Origin: Palsa-459 sp963841965
GTDB lineage: Bacteria > Actinomycetota > Acidimicrobiia > Acidimicrobiales > RAAP-2
Assembly: GCA_963841965.1 (NCBI GenBank)
Contig: CAWJES010000010.1
Coordinates: forward strand, 62,001-126,000
DNA length: 64,000 nt
Direction of reading: 5' to 3'
A program made the translations under genes and the position numbers. This document shows positions 1-8,896 of the stretch, piece after piece; position 1 is the stretch's first letter, and each line of letters begins with the position of its first letter. The notes under the pieces are model-generated. The model was not told the origin of the DNA and searched no databases. It saw nothing but the letters and a program-made list of their open reading frames with translations.

Positions 1-329
1 CCCTCGGGGATCACGACCGTGCAGGACATGCCCGCTCGCGCCGCATAGGCGGCTGCGGAGGCCGAGGTGTTCCCCGTCGACGCGCAGACGACCGCGGTCG
101 CCCCCTCCGCCTTCGCCTTGGTGATCGCGACGGTCATTCCGCGGTCCTTGAAGCTCCCGGTCGGGTTCGCCCCCTCCACCTTCAGGTACACCGCGGTCCC
201 GAGACGCTCGGACAACCTCGGCGCGTCGAGCAGCGGGGTCGCGCCCTCGTTGAGCGAGACTTGCTCGGTCCCCGTCGCGACGCCGACAAGCTCGCCGTAG
301 GCATCGATGATCCCCGCGTACCGGGTCAC
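1..329 (-). CDS. thrC: Threonine synthase, N-terminal part (cut by window edge)
   Basis: PLP enzyme converting O-phospho-homoserine to threonine, the last step of threonine synthesis. The first 109 residues are visible. They contain NEGATPLLDAPRLSERLG followed by the PLP-lysine motif GSFKDRG (about residues 59-65) and the CASTGNTSASAAAYAARAG phosphate-binding stretch, both diagnostic of threonine synthase. The start is a GTG at 329 whose GTGA overlaps the stop of hom, so the two are translationally coupled in a lysA-hom-thrC operon. The C-terminal two thirds lie outside the window. Confidence 0.95.
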   Translation of the reverse strand, partial: MTRYAGIIDAYGELVGVATGTEQVSLNEGATPLLDAPRLSERLGTAVYLKVEGANPTGSFKDRGMTVAITKAKAEGATAVVCASTGNTSASAAAYAARAGMSCTVVIPE

Positions 330-1627
330 GAGTCGCTCCCGTCCACGATCCGCAGGAGGACGCCGATCTCCTCGACAGCCTCCAGCTCCGAGAGATCTTC
401 GACCGTCGCCGCCATGGCAGCCTCGGATGCCTCGTGGGTGAGGAAGACGAGCCTGGCGTCGGATCCGAGGCCGACCTGCTCCATCGAACGGATCGAGACG
501 CCGTGCTCTCCGAAGACAGTGGCGACGGACGCCAGGACGCCTGGGCGGTCAGCGACCTCGACCGCGAGGTAGAAGGCGCTCACGAGCCGCTCGAGCGGGA
601 GGAGCTCGAGATGATCGTCGAACGTCGGCGGGCGCTGGGAGGTGCCCGCCCTGCGGTTCCGTGCGGCGGCGATCAGGTCGCCGAGCACCGCCGATGCGGT
701 GGGGGTGCCCCCCGCACCAGTCCCGAGGAACATGAGCGGCCCGGGGTCCGCACCTTCCACGAAGACGGCATTGAGCGCGCCGTCCACTGCGGCGAGCGGA
801 TGGCCGACCGGGACCATGGCCGGGTGCACCCGGACCGACACCGCGCCATCGCCGACACGCTCGGCGATGGCGAGGAGGCGGACCACGTGGCCCGCCCGCG
901 CTGCGGCGTCGAGATCAGCGGCCGTGACCTTCTCGATCCCCTCGCGGGGGACGTCGGCGTCCGTGACCTCCTGGCCGAAGGCAAGCGTCGCGAGGATGGC
1001 GGCCTTCTGCGCCGCATCGTGTCCGCCGACGTCGGCCGTCGGATCGCTCTCGGCGTAGCCGAGCTCCTGCGCCTTGGCCAGCACGTCGGCGTAGTCGGCA
1101 CGGTCCTTCGTCATGGTGGTGAGGACGAAGTTGGTCGTGCCGTTGACGATGCCCATGACCCGGTGGAGGCGCTGGCCCGAGAGCGACGTGCGCAGGGCGC
1201 GCACGATCGGGATGGCACCGGCGACGGCAGCCTCGTAGTAGAGGTCGAGGCCCCGGTCCGACGCCATCGAGCTGAGCCGGCGGAGGTGCGTCGAGAGCAG
1301 CGCCTTGTTCGCAGTGATGACCGATGCACCCGACTCGAACGAGGCCTCGATCAGCGGCACCGTGCCGTCCACACCGCCGATGAGCTCGATCACGATGTCG
1401 GCGTGCGTGTCTCGCACGAGCGTCGCCGCATCGCCCGTCAGCAGATGAGCGGGCATCCCGGGTCGCTCGCGACTCGGATCTGCGACCGCGATGCCGACGA
1501 CCTCGAGCGGTCCACCCGCAGCGTCGGCGAGTCGCGCGGCCCGATCGGGGTCGCTGAGGGCGCGGGCGACCTCGGAGCCGACGGTGCCGCACCCGAGCAG
1601 GATGACACGCAACGGGAGTTCTGCCAT
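326..1627 (-). CDS. hom: Homoserine dehydrogenase
   Basis: NAD(P)H-dependent reduction of aspartate semialdehyde to homoserine, the branch point towards threonine and methionine. The 433 residues open with a Rossmann motif (LLGCGTVGSEVA, about residues 9-20). The catalytic homoserine-dehydrogenase domain follows, including ITANKALL and NGTTNFVL. An ACT-like C-terminal domain (about 350-430, with VADRPGVLASVATVFGEHGVS) is the usual site of threonine feedback control. Start ATG at 1627. It lies 9 bases downstream of lysA and overlaps thrC by 4 bases. Confidence 0.96.
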   Translation of the reverse strand: MAELPLRVILLGCGTVGSEVARALSDPDRAARLADAAGGPLEVVGIAVADPSRERPGMPAHLLTGDAATLVRDTHADIVIELIGGVDGTVPLIEASFESGASVITANKALLSTHLRRLSSMASDRGLDLYYEAAVAGAIPIVRALRTSLSGQRLHRVMGIVNGTTNFVLTTMTKDRADYADVLAKAQELGYAESDPTADVGGHDAAQKAAILATLAFGQEVTDADVPREGIEKVTAADLDAAARAGHVVRLLAIAERVGDGAVSVRVHPAMVPVGHPLAAVDGALNAVFVEGADPGPLMFLGTGAGGTPTASAVLGDLIAAARNRRAGTSQRPPTFDDHLELLPLERLVSAFYLAVEVADRPGVLASVATVFGEHGVSIRSMEQVGLGSDARLVFLTHEASEAAMAATVEDLSELEAVEEIGVLLRIVDGSDS

Positions 1628-1636
1628 GGAGAGAGG

Positions 1637-2956
1637 CTAGACAACCCTGCCGATGGTGCCTTCTGCAGGCTCGAGCGCTTCGAGATCGTCAAGCGACTCG
1701 CGACGGAGGACGACCGTCGCCGCGCCGTCGCGGACGAAGACGACGGCGGGCCGGCCAACCCGGTTGTAGGTGGACGCCATTGAGTAGCCGTAGGCGCCGG
1801 TGACCGGCGTGCACACGATGTCCCCGACGGCGAGATCCGCCGGGAGCCGCGCGTCGTCGACCAGCACGTCGCCGCTCTCGCAGTGCTTCCCGACGAGGCG
1901 GACCGCCTTGGTCCGAGCTGCCGCCACGGAGCGGGGCAGGAACGCCTCGTACCCCGATCCGTACAGCACGGGCCTCGGGTTGTCGCTCATCCCGCCGTCG
2001 ACCGCCACGTAGGTCCGCACACCGGGCAGGTCCTTGATGACACCGACGGTGTAGAGCGTGATCCCGGCGCTCGCGACGATCGAGCGGCCCGCCTCGGCTG
2101 TGATCCGCACGTGCGGGTCGATGCCCACCTCCGCGCAGGCCGCTCGAACGGCGCGCCCCCACTCGGTGATCGAGGGAGCAGACTCCCCGGCGACGTAGGC
2201 GACGCCGAGCCCACCCCCGATGCAGAGCTCCTCGAGGCCGAGCGGCGCGAAGAAGCTCCCGAGGATCCTCGCGGCCTCGGCGAAGGAACCGACATCGAAC
2301 ACCTGGCTGCCGATGTGGGCATGCAGGCCGACGAGCGCGAGCCCCTCGGTCCCCTGGACGCGCTCGATCAGCCGGGCAGCAGCGCCGGACGCGATCGACA
2401 CGCCGAACTTCGTGTCCTCCTGGCCGGTCCGGACGAACTCGTGCGTGTGCGCCTCGACCCCGGGCGTGACACGGACGAGCACAGGCTGGGGCACCGGTCG
2501 GTCAGAGACCAGGGCTGCGAGCCTGTCCAGCTCGTCCTCGCCGTCGACGACGATCCTGCCGACACCGGCGTCGAGGGCTGCGTGCAGCTCGGTGACGGAC
2601 TTGTTGTTGCCGTGCAGGACAAGCCGGCCAGCGGGGACCCCGGCGGAGAGCGCGCAGTGCAGCTCGCCGTGGGAGGCCACGTCGATGCAGAGGCCCTCGT
2701 CTGACGCGAGGCGGGCCATCGCGCGGCAGAGGAACGCCTTGGACGCATAGGCCACGCCATTGTCGAACGCTGCTGCGGCTTCAGCGCAGCGGGCCTGGAG
2801 CTGCGCCTCGTCGTAGACGAACAGGGGTGTACCGAACCGCTCGGCGAGCTCAATGACGTCGCAACCTCCTATCGAGAGGCGCCCGTCCGCCGAAATGACG
2901 GACGTGTCCGGCAGAAGATCGCGGGGAATTGGAGCACTCGAACGCGACTCTGCCAT
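1637..2956 (-). CDS. lysA: Diaminopimelate decarboxylase
   Basis: Fold-III PLP enzyme that decarboxylates meso-diaminopimelate to lysine. PLP-lysine motif YASKAFLC near residue 73, HIGSQVFD, the glycine-rich GGGLG phosphate loop, and the HCESGD active-site motif near the C-terminus are all present. I chose ATG 2956 (MAESRSS...); an in-frame GTG three codons upstream is possible. It is the first gene of the lysA-hom-thrC operon, an order common in actinobacteria, where argS often sits directly upstream. Here argS is at 28.6-30.4 kb instead. Confidence 0.95.
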   Translation of the reverse strand: MAESRSSAPIPRDLLPDTSVISADGRLSIGGCDVIELAERFGTPLFVYDEAQLQARCAEAAAAFDNGVAYASKAFLCRAMARLASDEGLCIDVASHGELHCALSAGVPAGRLVLHGNNKSVTELHAALDAGVGRIVVDGEDELDRLAALVSDRPVPQPVLVRVTPGVEAHTHEFVRTGQEDTKFGVSIASGAAARLIERVQGTEGLALVGLHAHIGSQVFDVGSFAEAARILGSFFAPLGLEELCIGGGLGVAYVAGESAPSITEWGRAVRAACAEVGIDPHVRITAEAGRSIVASAGITLYTVGVIKDLPGVRTYVAVDGGMSDNPRPVLYGSGYEAFLPRSVAAARTKAVRLVGKHCESGDVLVDDARLPADLAVGDIVCTPVTGAYGYSMASTYNRVGRPAVVFVRDGAATVVLRRESLDDLEALEPAEGTIGRVV

Positions 2957-3186
2957 GCCCCACACTAACGACGGCCCCCTGTCGGACAGGGTGCTCGGTC
3001 ACCACAACACGCTCCGGATCGGGCCTCGTTCTCTCGAGTGCTGGTCGCGCGCGGTGCTGCTTCCCATCTGCCCGTGGATCTGGGCACACTGCATCAGCAC
3101 GTCCTCCTCGGTGCCCTGAAAGCGCACGATCGAGCGCACGGCGTCGAATGGGCGCGAGACAGGCAGGGATTAGAGTTGACCGGCTG

Positions 3187-3258
3187 GCCCTCGTAGCTCA
3201 GCGGATAGAGCACCGGCCTCCGAAGCCGGTGGCGCAGGTTCGAGTCCTGCCGGGGGCA
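3187..3258 (+). tRNA. tRNA-Arg (anticodon CCG)
   Basis: A complete cloverleaf can be folded by eye. The acceptor arms GCCCTCG and CGGGGGC pair with one G-U. The D arm is TAGCTCAGCGGATAGAGCA. The anticodon stem CCGGC/GCCGG encloses loop CTCCGAA, giving anticodon CCG. The T arm is GCAGG-TTCGAGT-CCTGC. CCA is not fully encoded. A TAGAGT element at 3171-3176 could be its -10 box, but I see no convincing -35. Confidence 0.95.
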
Positions 3259-3421
3259 CACTGCCGGGGATGCGCTTCGACGCTGCAGACTCCCTGGAAC
3301 GGGTGCATGATCGAGATCCTCGTGGCGCCTGCACGACCCAGGTCCCGACGTGCTTCGAGCCAGCACCGACCGGGCAGTACTGGCTCGAAGCGGACGCGGG
3401 ATGCCCCAGTTCGCTCGGAGG

Positions 3422-6400
3422 TCAGGTCACGTCGTGGGTGACGCTTGCCCAGCTCGTTCCGAACGCTTCGGACCCGTTGAACGTCGCGGCGACAATGTCG
3501 CTGCCCTTGGCGAGGGACTTCACCTTCAGCGTCGCGACACCACCCTTGAGCTTCGCCGTGCCGATGACGACCCCGCCGACTGTGAAGGTGACGGTCCCCG
3601 TGGCGGTCCCCGACGCAGCGCTCACCGTGGCGGTGAACGTCACGCCCTTGCCGTGTCTCGAGGAGTGTGACGACTGGGACAACGTGAGCGACGTGGACTC
3701 CTCGAAGCTGACTGCGTTCGATGGCTCAGAAGCCGTGCTCGTCCCTGCGGCGCTGGTCGCCGACACGGTGAAGGTGTAGGTGTTCCCCTCCGCAAGGCCC
3801 GTGACCGTGCAGGTGTTAGTCAAGGGCGTCATCACGCTGTAGGTGCACGTCGCACGCCCGGGGCTCGACGTCACCGTGTAGCTGGTGATCGACCGCCCGC
3901 CGTTGTCCGTCAGCGTCGTCCAGCTCACCTGGGCACTCAGGCTGCCCGCCGTGGCCTGCACGTTGGTCGGCGCGTCGGGCACCGTCGCGGGAGTGACGGC
4001 TGCGCTCGGTGGGCCCGATCCGCTGACGCCGATCGCGCTCGTCGAGGTGACCGAGAACTGGTAGCTCGTGCCGTTCTCAAGTCCGGTGACCGTGCAGGTG
4101 TCCACTTCAGGCATCTGCACGACGTACGTGCAACCCTTCCCGCCAGGCATCGCGGTCACCGTGTAGGAGATGATCGCCGGTCCCGGATTGCTCGGAGGCG
4201 GTGTCCACGACACGGTCGCCTCGCCATCGCCAGGGACCGCAATGACGGTGTTGGGTGGCAGCGGGAGCTGCGGTCCGGTCGCTGGCGGCGGAACCGCTCC
4301 CGACTGGTACGCACCGATGTCGCACGATGCAGGTCGGGACCAGCCACGCTGGTCGGTCGCCGGGCACGGCACGCTTACCGCCTGACCGATCGCCGGGCTG
4401 CCGGACGACAAAGCATCGGTCAGCGTCGGTCCCCCGTTCGGCGCGAGCGGCCCCAGCAGCGGGTCCGTGTTCGGGAGGCTTCCTGCGGCCGCGCTAAAGC
4501 AGGTGCCGTCGCGGTCGATGTTGCTGCCCTGGTCAGCGCTGCCGGCGTTGTCCGTGGTCGAGCTGTCGTAGCAGTCACCCCCGCCATCGGTGGTGATGCC
4601 GCCTGAGTTCCCTGCAACGATGGAGTTCGCGATCGAGGACGCCTCGGACGGGTCCGCGATGCCTCCTCCGAAGTAGTCGGTGTTGCGCGAGATCGTGTCG
4701 TTCAGCAACGTGACCGCTCCGTTGGTGTCGAAGTAGATCCCTCCGCCTTCTCCACCGCCGACGTTGCCGTCCACGGTGTCGTTTGTCAGGGCGAGCTCAT
4801 CGCCGCTGTCGTAGTAGAGCGCGCCCCCGTAATATCCCTCGTTGCCCGTGAGCGTGCTGTCCGTCAGCTGGAGGTTCCCCGAATCAGCGTAAATGGCGCC
4901 GCCTCCATCATCGTCCCCGGTCGCCTGGTTGCCAGAGAATGTGCTCGTGGTGATTGGCTCGTGAGCCGACGAAGAGCTCCCGCAGAGGTAGATCGCGCCA
5001 CCTGTGTACCCTTCGTTCCCCGTGAACGTCGACCCGCTGATCGCCACGTCCGCACAGTCGGTGTAGATGGCACCACCATCGTCGGTGCCCGCGCTGTTGT
5101 AGGCGAACGTCGACCCGCTCACCGAGATCGACGTGTCCTCGGCGTAGAGCGCGCCGCCGTCCGCATCGCCCGAGCTGTTGTTGGACAAGGTGGACCCCGT
5201 GAAGGTCGCCGTTCCGGAGTTGTAGTCGTAGATCGCGCCGCCTTCATCCTCATCCGAGATACTCGAGTCGATCGAGCTGTTCGTGACAGTGAGCGAACCG
5301 GCATTGTCGACATACAGGGCGCCCGCACTGCCATCCGCGACGTTGTTCGAGATGGTCGTGCCGCTGACCGCGACGGGACCTGAGCTGCCGTCGTCGTAGA
5401 AGACGCCACCATCGCCGTCGCTGCTGTTGGACGTGATCGTGTCGTTGGTGAACGACACGCTCCCGGATTCGGCGTACACGACGCCACCGGCTGAGTCGAT
5501 CGAGTCGCCCGTCGTGCCACCCGAGATCGTCGTGCTCGTGAACCTGGTCGCGGTGGCGCTCGAGTCCGCGTAGACGACGCCGCCCTCGTCCTCGGCTGAG
5601 CTGTTGGTCACGATGCTGTTGTTCACGGTCAACACGCCGTCGTTGTAGAAGGACCCTCCGTATGAGGATGCGGTCGAATCGTCGCTTGCCGTGTAGTCGT
5701 TCGTTGCACCGTTCTCGACGGTCACGGCATTGACTGTCAGGCTGGCGCCCGATTGGACCGCGAATGCCCGGTCGAGGTCGGTTGCGTCGATCACGGTGTT
5801 GCCCGCACCGCTGCCGTTGATCGTGAGGTACGTCCCGGACGTGACGTCGAAGTCCCCGGTGCTCGGGTCGTCGCCGCCCGTGGACGCGATGGTGATCTCG
5901 TACATGCCGGAGGGGATGTTGATCGACGAACTACCACCGAGGTTGTCTGCCGCCTGCACGGCCGCACGGAGGGTGCAGCTGCCGGCGTCGGTCGAGATGC
6001 AACTCGTGCTGTCGGAGTGGAGCAGCGGTGCATCGGTTGGGTCGTTGACGGTGAACGTGGGCGAGGGTGGCAAGGCTGACATCGCCGGCGTCGGCAGCGG
6101 AGATGTCGGTCCGCTGGTCTGGTACGCCCCGCTGTCGCACACGGTCGGCCGCACGACGCCTCGCTGGTCGGTCCCCGGGCACGAGGCGCTCACTGAGGCG
6201 CCGATTGCGGGACTGCCCGACGCCAGTGCGTCGGTCTGCGTCGGTCCGCCGTTTGAGGCGAGCGGGAACAGCTTGGGGTTCACACCGGTCTGGTCACCGT
6301 GCACGCCGTTCACGAAGCAGGTGCCGTCGCTGTCGATGTTGCCACCCTGGTCGGCGCCGCCGGCGTTGTCCGTCGAGGAGCTGCCGTAGCAGTCCCCTCC

Positions 6401-8020
6401 TCCACCGGACGAAACGCCACCGTAGTTGCCTGCCACGAGCGTGTTCTCGATCGCATTCGCCTCGTCAGGCTCCGCGATGCCACCGCCCTCGTATCCGCTG
6501 TTGCGCGTAATCGTGTCGTTCAGCAGTGAGACGGTGCCCGTGCCCGCTGATGTGTCGAAGTAGATGGCACCGCCTTCCACCGCAACATTGCCGTCGAAGG
6601 TGTCGTTGGTCAACGCGAGCCCGTCGCCACTGTCGTAAGACAGTGCGCCGCCGTAGTACGAGGAGAGGTTGCCAGAGAACGTGCTGCCCGAGACCTCGAG
6701 ATCGCCTGAGTCGTCGTAGATCGCGCCACCCTCGTCGTCGCTCGCCATGTTGCTCGTGAACGTGCTCGAGGTGATCGACTGCACGGCGGTGTCCGAGGTC
6801 CCACTGACGTAGATGGCGCCGCCGCTGCTTGCCTGATTGCTCGTGAACGTGGATCCGCTGACCGACAGGTCCGTTTCGTCGAGGTACAGCGCTCCACCGT
6901 CGGAGTCCGCCACAACGTTGTTCGCGAACGTCGAGTTGCTCACCGTGAGCGACGTGTCGCTATCCGCGTAGATTGCGCCCCCGGATTCGTCATCGCCGGT
7001 GGCGTTGTTGGAGATCGTCGAGCCCGTCACGGAGATTGCGCCTGAATTGTCGTCGTAGATTGCGCCGCCTTCGCTGTCGATCGAGGAGTTCGAGTTGAGC
7101 GTGCTGTTCGTGACCGTGAGCGTGCCTGCATCGCTCAGGTACACCGCTCCGCCCTCGCCCTCGCCTGCAACGTTGCTCGAGATCGTGCTCCCGGAGATCG
7201 AGACCGGACCAGAACTCGTGTCGTAAAGGGCCCCGCCGTCGCTGTAGGTGCCGCTGTTGTGGGTGATCGTGTCGTTCGTGAGGGTGACGCTGCTGGAGCC
7301 TCCATCGACATACATGAACCCGCCAGGGTCGTCCGAGGAGTTGTAGGTGGCGGTGGTGTTCGTGACCGAGGTCGACGCGGCATCGTTCTCGACGTAGATC
7401 GCGCCTCCGTCGTTCCAAGCCGAGTTATTGGTCAGCAGGCTGCTGTCGACCGACAGCGTTCCGTCGCTCCAGATCGCTCCCCCATCTTCGTCGCCGGTCG
7501 ATTCCGAACCGGCGTTGTCGTAGCCCGAGGCGCCGTGCTCGATCGTGACCCCCGAGATCGTGAGGGTTGCTCCCTCCTGCACCGTGAAGGCGCGGTCGAG
7601 GCTGTTGCCGTCGATGATCGTCGAGACCGCTCCCGAGCCTGTGACCGTCAGGGACACGCCGGAGTTGATGTCGAAATCGCCCGTACTGGGGTCATCACTT
7701 CCCGTCGAGGGGATCGTGATCTTGTACAGACCGCCGAGGAGGGTTATTGAGACGTTCCCGCCAAGGTTGTCCGCCGCTTGCACCGCGGCGCGAAGCGTGC
7801 AGTTCCCTCCGTCGGTGGAGACGCACGCGGTGCCCGACGGAGTGGCAAGAGGCGCGTCGGTGGTGTCGCTGACGATGAAGCTGGAAATGGGGCTCGCGCC
7901 AGCCTCGGTGGTCGCGGCCAGCACACCAATGGGCAAGGTCAGGGCAACGGCGATCGACATGGTCACGAGGCGCGACCCTCTGCGCCGAGCAGTCGCCGGA
8001 GTGGACGTGTGTCTTGGCAT
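3422..8020 (-). CDS. Secreted tandem beta-helix protein with FnIII and Ig-like domains
   Basis: 1532 residues with an N-terminal signal peptide (Arg-rich start, hydrophobic stretch about 20-40, Ala-x-Ala-type end). Two long homologous modules follow, about residues 50-640 and 655-1240. Each opens with a CSLREA-like motif (CTLRAAVQAADN). Each then has many short parallel beta-helix turns of the form GGAIY...LTVSNSTFTNN, and each closes with GGPTQTDALASGSPAIG...DQRG, resembling choice-of-anchor-Q/polymorphic-outer-membrane-type ends. Two fibronectin III domains (about 1250-1440) and one bacterial Ig-like domain (about 1447-1532) finish the protein. No LPXTG or C-terminal membrane anchor is seen, so it may be released or held non-covalently. 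It is probably adhesive or polysaccharide-associated. No substrate can be assigned. Confidence 0.85.
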   Translation of the reverse strand: MPRHTSTPATARRRGSRLVTMSIAVALTLPIGVLAATTEAGASPISSFIVSDTTDAPLATPSGTACVSTDGGNCTLRAAVQAADNLGGNVSITLLGGLYKITIPSTGSDDPSTGDFDINSGVSLTVTGSGAVSTIIDGNSLDRAFTVQEGATLTISGVTIEHGASGYDNAGSESTGDEDGGAIWSDGTLSVDSSLLTNNSAWNDGGAIYVENDAASTSVTNTTATYNSSDDPGGFMYVDGGSSSVTLTNDTITHNSGTYSDGGALYDTSSGPVSISGSTISSNVAGEGEGGAVYLSDAGTLTVTNSTLNSNSSIDSEGGAIYDDNSGAISVTGSTISNNATGDDESGGAIYADSDTSLTVSNSTFANNVVADSDGGALYLDETDLSVSGSTFTSNQASSGGAIYVSGTSDTAVQSITSSTFTSNMASDDEGGAIYDDSGDLEVSGSTFSGNLSSYYGGALSYDSGDGLALTNDTFDGNVAVEGGAIYFDTSAGTGTVSLLNDTITRNSGYEGGGIAEPDEANAIENTLVAGNYGGVSSGGGGDCYGSSSTDNAGGADQGGNIDSDGTCFVNGVHGDQTGVNPKLFPLASNGGPTQTDALASGSPAIGASVSASCPGTDQRGVVRPTVCDSGAYQTSGPTSPLPTPAMSALPPSPTFTVNDPTDAPLLHSDSTSCISTDAGSCTLRAAVQAADNLGGSSSINIPSGMYEITIASTGGDDPSTGDFDVTSGTYLTINGSGAGNTVIDATDLDRAFAVQSGASLTVNAVTVENGATNDYTASDDSTASSYGGSFYNDGVLTVNNSIVTNSSAEDEGGVVYADSSATATRFTSTTISGGTTGDSIDSAGGVVYAESGSVSFTNDTITSNSSDGDGGVFYDDGSSGPVAVSGTTISNNVADGSAGALYVDNAGSLTVTNSSIDSSISDEDEGGAIYDYNSGTATFTGSTLSNNSSGDADGGALYAEDTSISVSGSTFAYNSAGTDDGGAIYTDCADVAISGSTFTGNEGYTGGAIYLCGSSSSAHEPITTSTFSGNQATGDDDGGGAIYADSGNLQLTDSTLTGNEGYYGGALYYDSGDELALTNDTVDGNVGGGEGGGIYFDTNGAVTLLNDTISRNTDYFGGGIADPSEASSIANSIVAGNSGGITTDGGGDCYDSSTTDNAGSADQGSNIDRDGTCFSAAAGSLPNTDPLLGPLAPNGGPTLTDALSSGSPAIGQAVSVPCPATDQRGWSRPASCDIGAYQSGAVPPPATGPQLPLPPNTVIAVPGDGEATVSWTPPPSNPGPAIISYTVTAMPGGKGCTYVVQMPEVDTCTVTGLENGTSYQFSVTSTSAIGVSGSGPPSAAVTPATVPDAPTNVQATAGSLSAQVSWTTLTDNGGRSITSYTVTSSPGRATCTYSVMTPLTNTCTVTGLAEGNTYTFTVSATSAAGTSTASEPSNAVSFEESTSLTLSQSSHSSRHGKGVTFTATVSAASGTATGTVTFTVGGVVIGTAKLKGGVATLKVKSLAKGSDIVAATFNGSEAFGTSWASVTHDVT

Positions 8021-8217
8021 GGTGACCTTCCCTCGCGCGTTGTGACCGTAAGGAATTCTTAGACGGGAGTCCTACCACATTCGAATCGGAGATTCTCTGT
8101 TCATCAGCAGCTGACCGCATGCGCGCCGCGCGACCGGACAGGATTGCAACCGTGCCTCGGTGACGCACCGCTCCTGGATCGGCCATCTATCGTTCCGAGG
8201 CGTCGAGAGGATGACCG

Positions 8218-8841
8218 ATGATGGCGACGCGAACGCGGCGAATTGTTTTCCAATCTGCAGGAGCGCTGGTGGTCAGCGTTGGTCTGATGATGGGAGGCAC
8301 GAGCGTGGCCTTGCTCGTGGCGACGTCGAGTGGCGCGCAGGCTGCTTCGACACGTGACGCCCGCCCGCCCGCCGTCGCGCTCGACGCCTCCTCCGTCTGT
8401 GCGAAGGTCAGCCCGAAGGCGGTCTCCGCCATCGTCGGCCATCCGGTCCCAAAGCCGGCCACCACAACGGGCACGATCCAGTCGTCCCCGGCCAGCTTCG
8501 GCGTCTCCGCGAAAGTGACGCTCTGCAGATACGGCGCCGAGAAGTCCGTGGCCGACATTTCCAAGGTCGTCGAGCTCGAGTTCGAGATCACGTCGAAGCC
8601 GTACACGGTCTCCCAGGAGCGCCATCTCCTGCTTGCGGCTGCCTCGGCAACCCTCAAGATCAAGGTGGTGCCCTATGGCGGTCTCGGATTCCCGGCGTTC
8701 TACTTCACCGACTCGGATGGAGGCGTCTCAGCGGAGGGGATCACGGGGGTCGACGGCACGAGACTCTTCGGCGCCACCGTCAATGATCAGATCTCCCAGT
8801 CGAAGCTCGCTGCTCTCGTGGTGCTCGCCGAGAAGCTCTGA
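8218..8841 (+). CDS. Small secreted protein, DUF3558-like (tentative)
   Basis: 207 residues. The signal peptide (about 1-43) has a basic start, a hydrophobic core and a GAQAAST cleavage region. The mature part begins with DASSVCAKVSPKAVSAIVGHPVP, resembling the start of actinobacterial DUF3558-type secreted proteins, and has a second Cys (TLCRYG) that could form a disulfide. Start ATG at 8218 follows GAGAGGATGACCG. It is divergent from the beta-helix gene, with about 200 bases between them, so the two might share regulation. Function unknown. Confidence 0.75.
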   Translation: MMATRTRRIVFQSAGALVVSVGLMMGGTSVALLVATSSGAQAASTRDARPPAVALDASSVCAKVSPKAVSAIVGHPVPKPATTTGTIQSSPASFGVSAKVTLCRYGAEKSVADISKVVELEFEITSKPYTVSQERHLLLAAASATLKIKVVPYGGLGFPAFYFTDSDGGVSAEGITGVDGTRLFGATVNDQISQSKLAALVVLAEKL

Positions 8842-8896
8842 CATTCGTGGGCGCCAGCGGCGACCCAATCATGCTCGCATCGGAGGGGCCACGCCT

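Noticed and set aside
434..1783. Long plus-strand open frame opposite hom and lysA
   Set aside because: Translation is Arg/Asp/Glu/His-rich with no family pattern; it is an antisense shadow of two well-supported genes in GC-rich DNA.
3094..3366. Minus-strand ORF with the phrase QDSNLRHRLRRPVLYPLSYEG
   Set aside because: This is the familiar spurious translation of the reverse strand of a tRNA gene; it lies over tRNA-Arg.
3187..8841. tRNA-Arg as an attachment site for an integrated element
   Set aside because: No integrase, no second copy of the tRNA 3' end, and no phage or conjugation genes in the flank.
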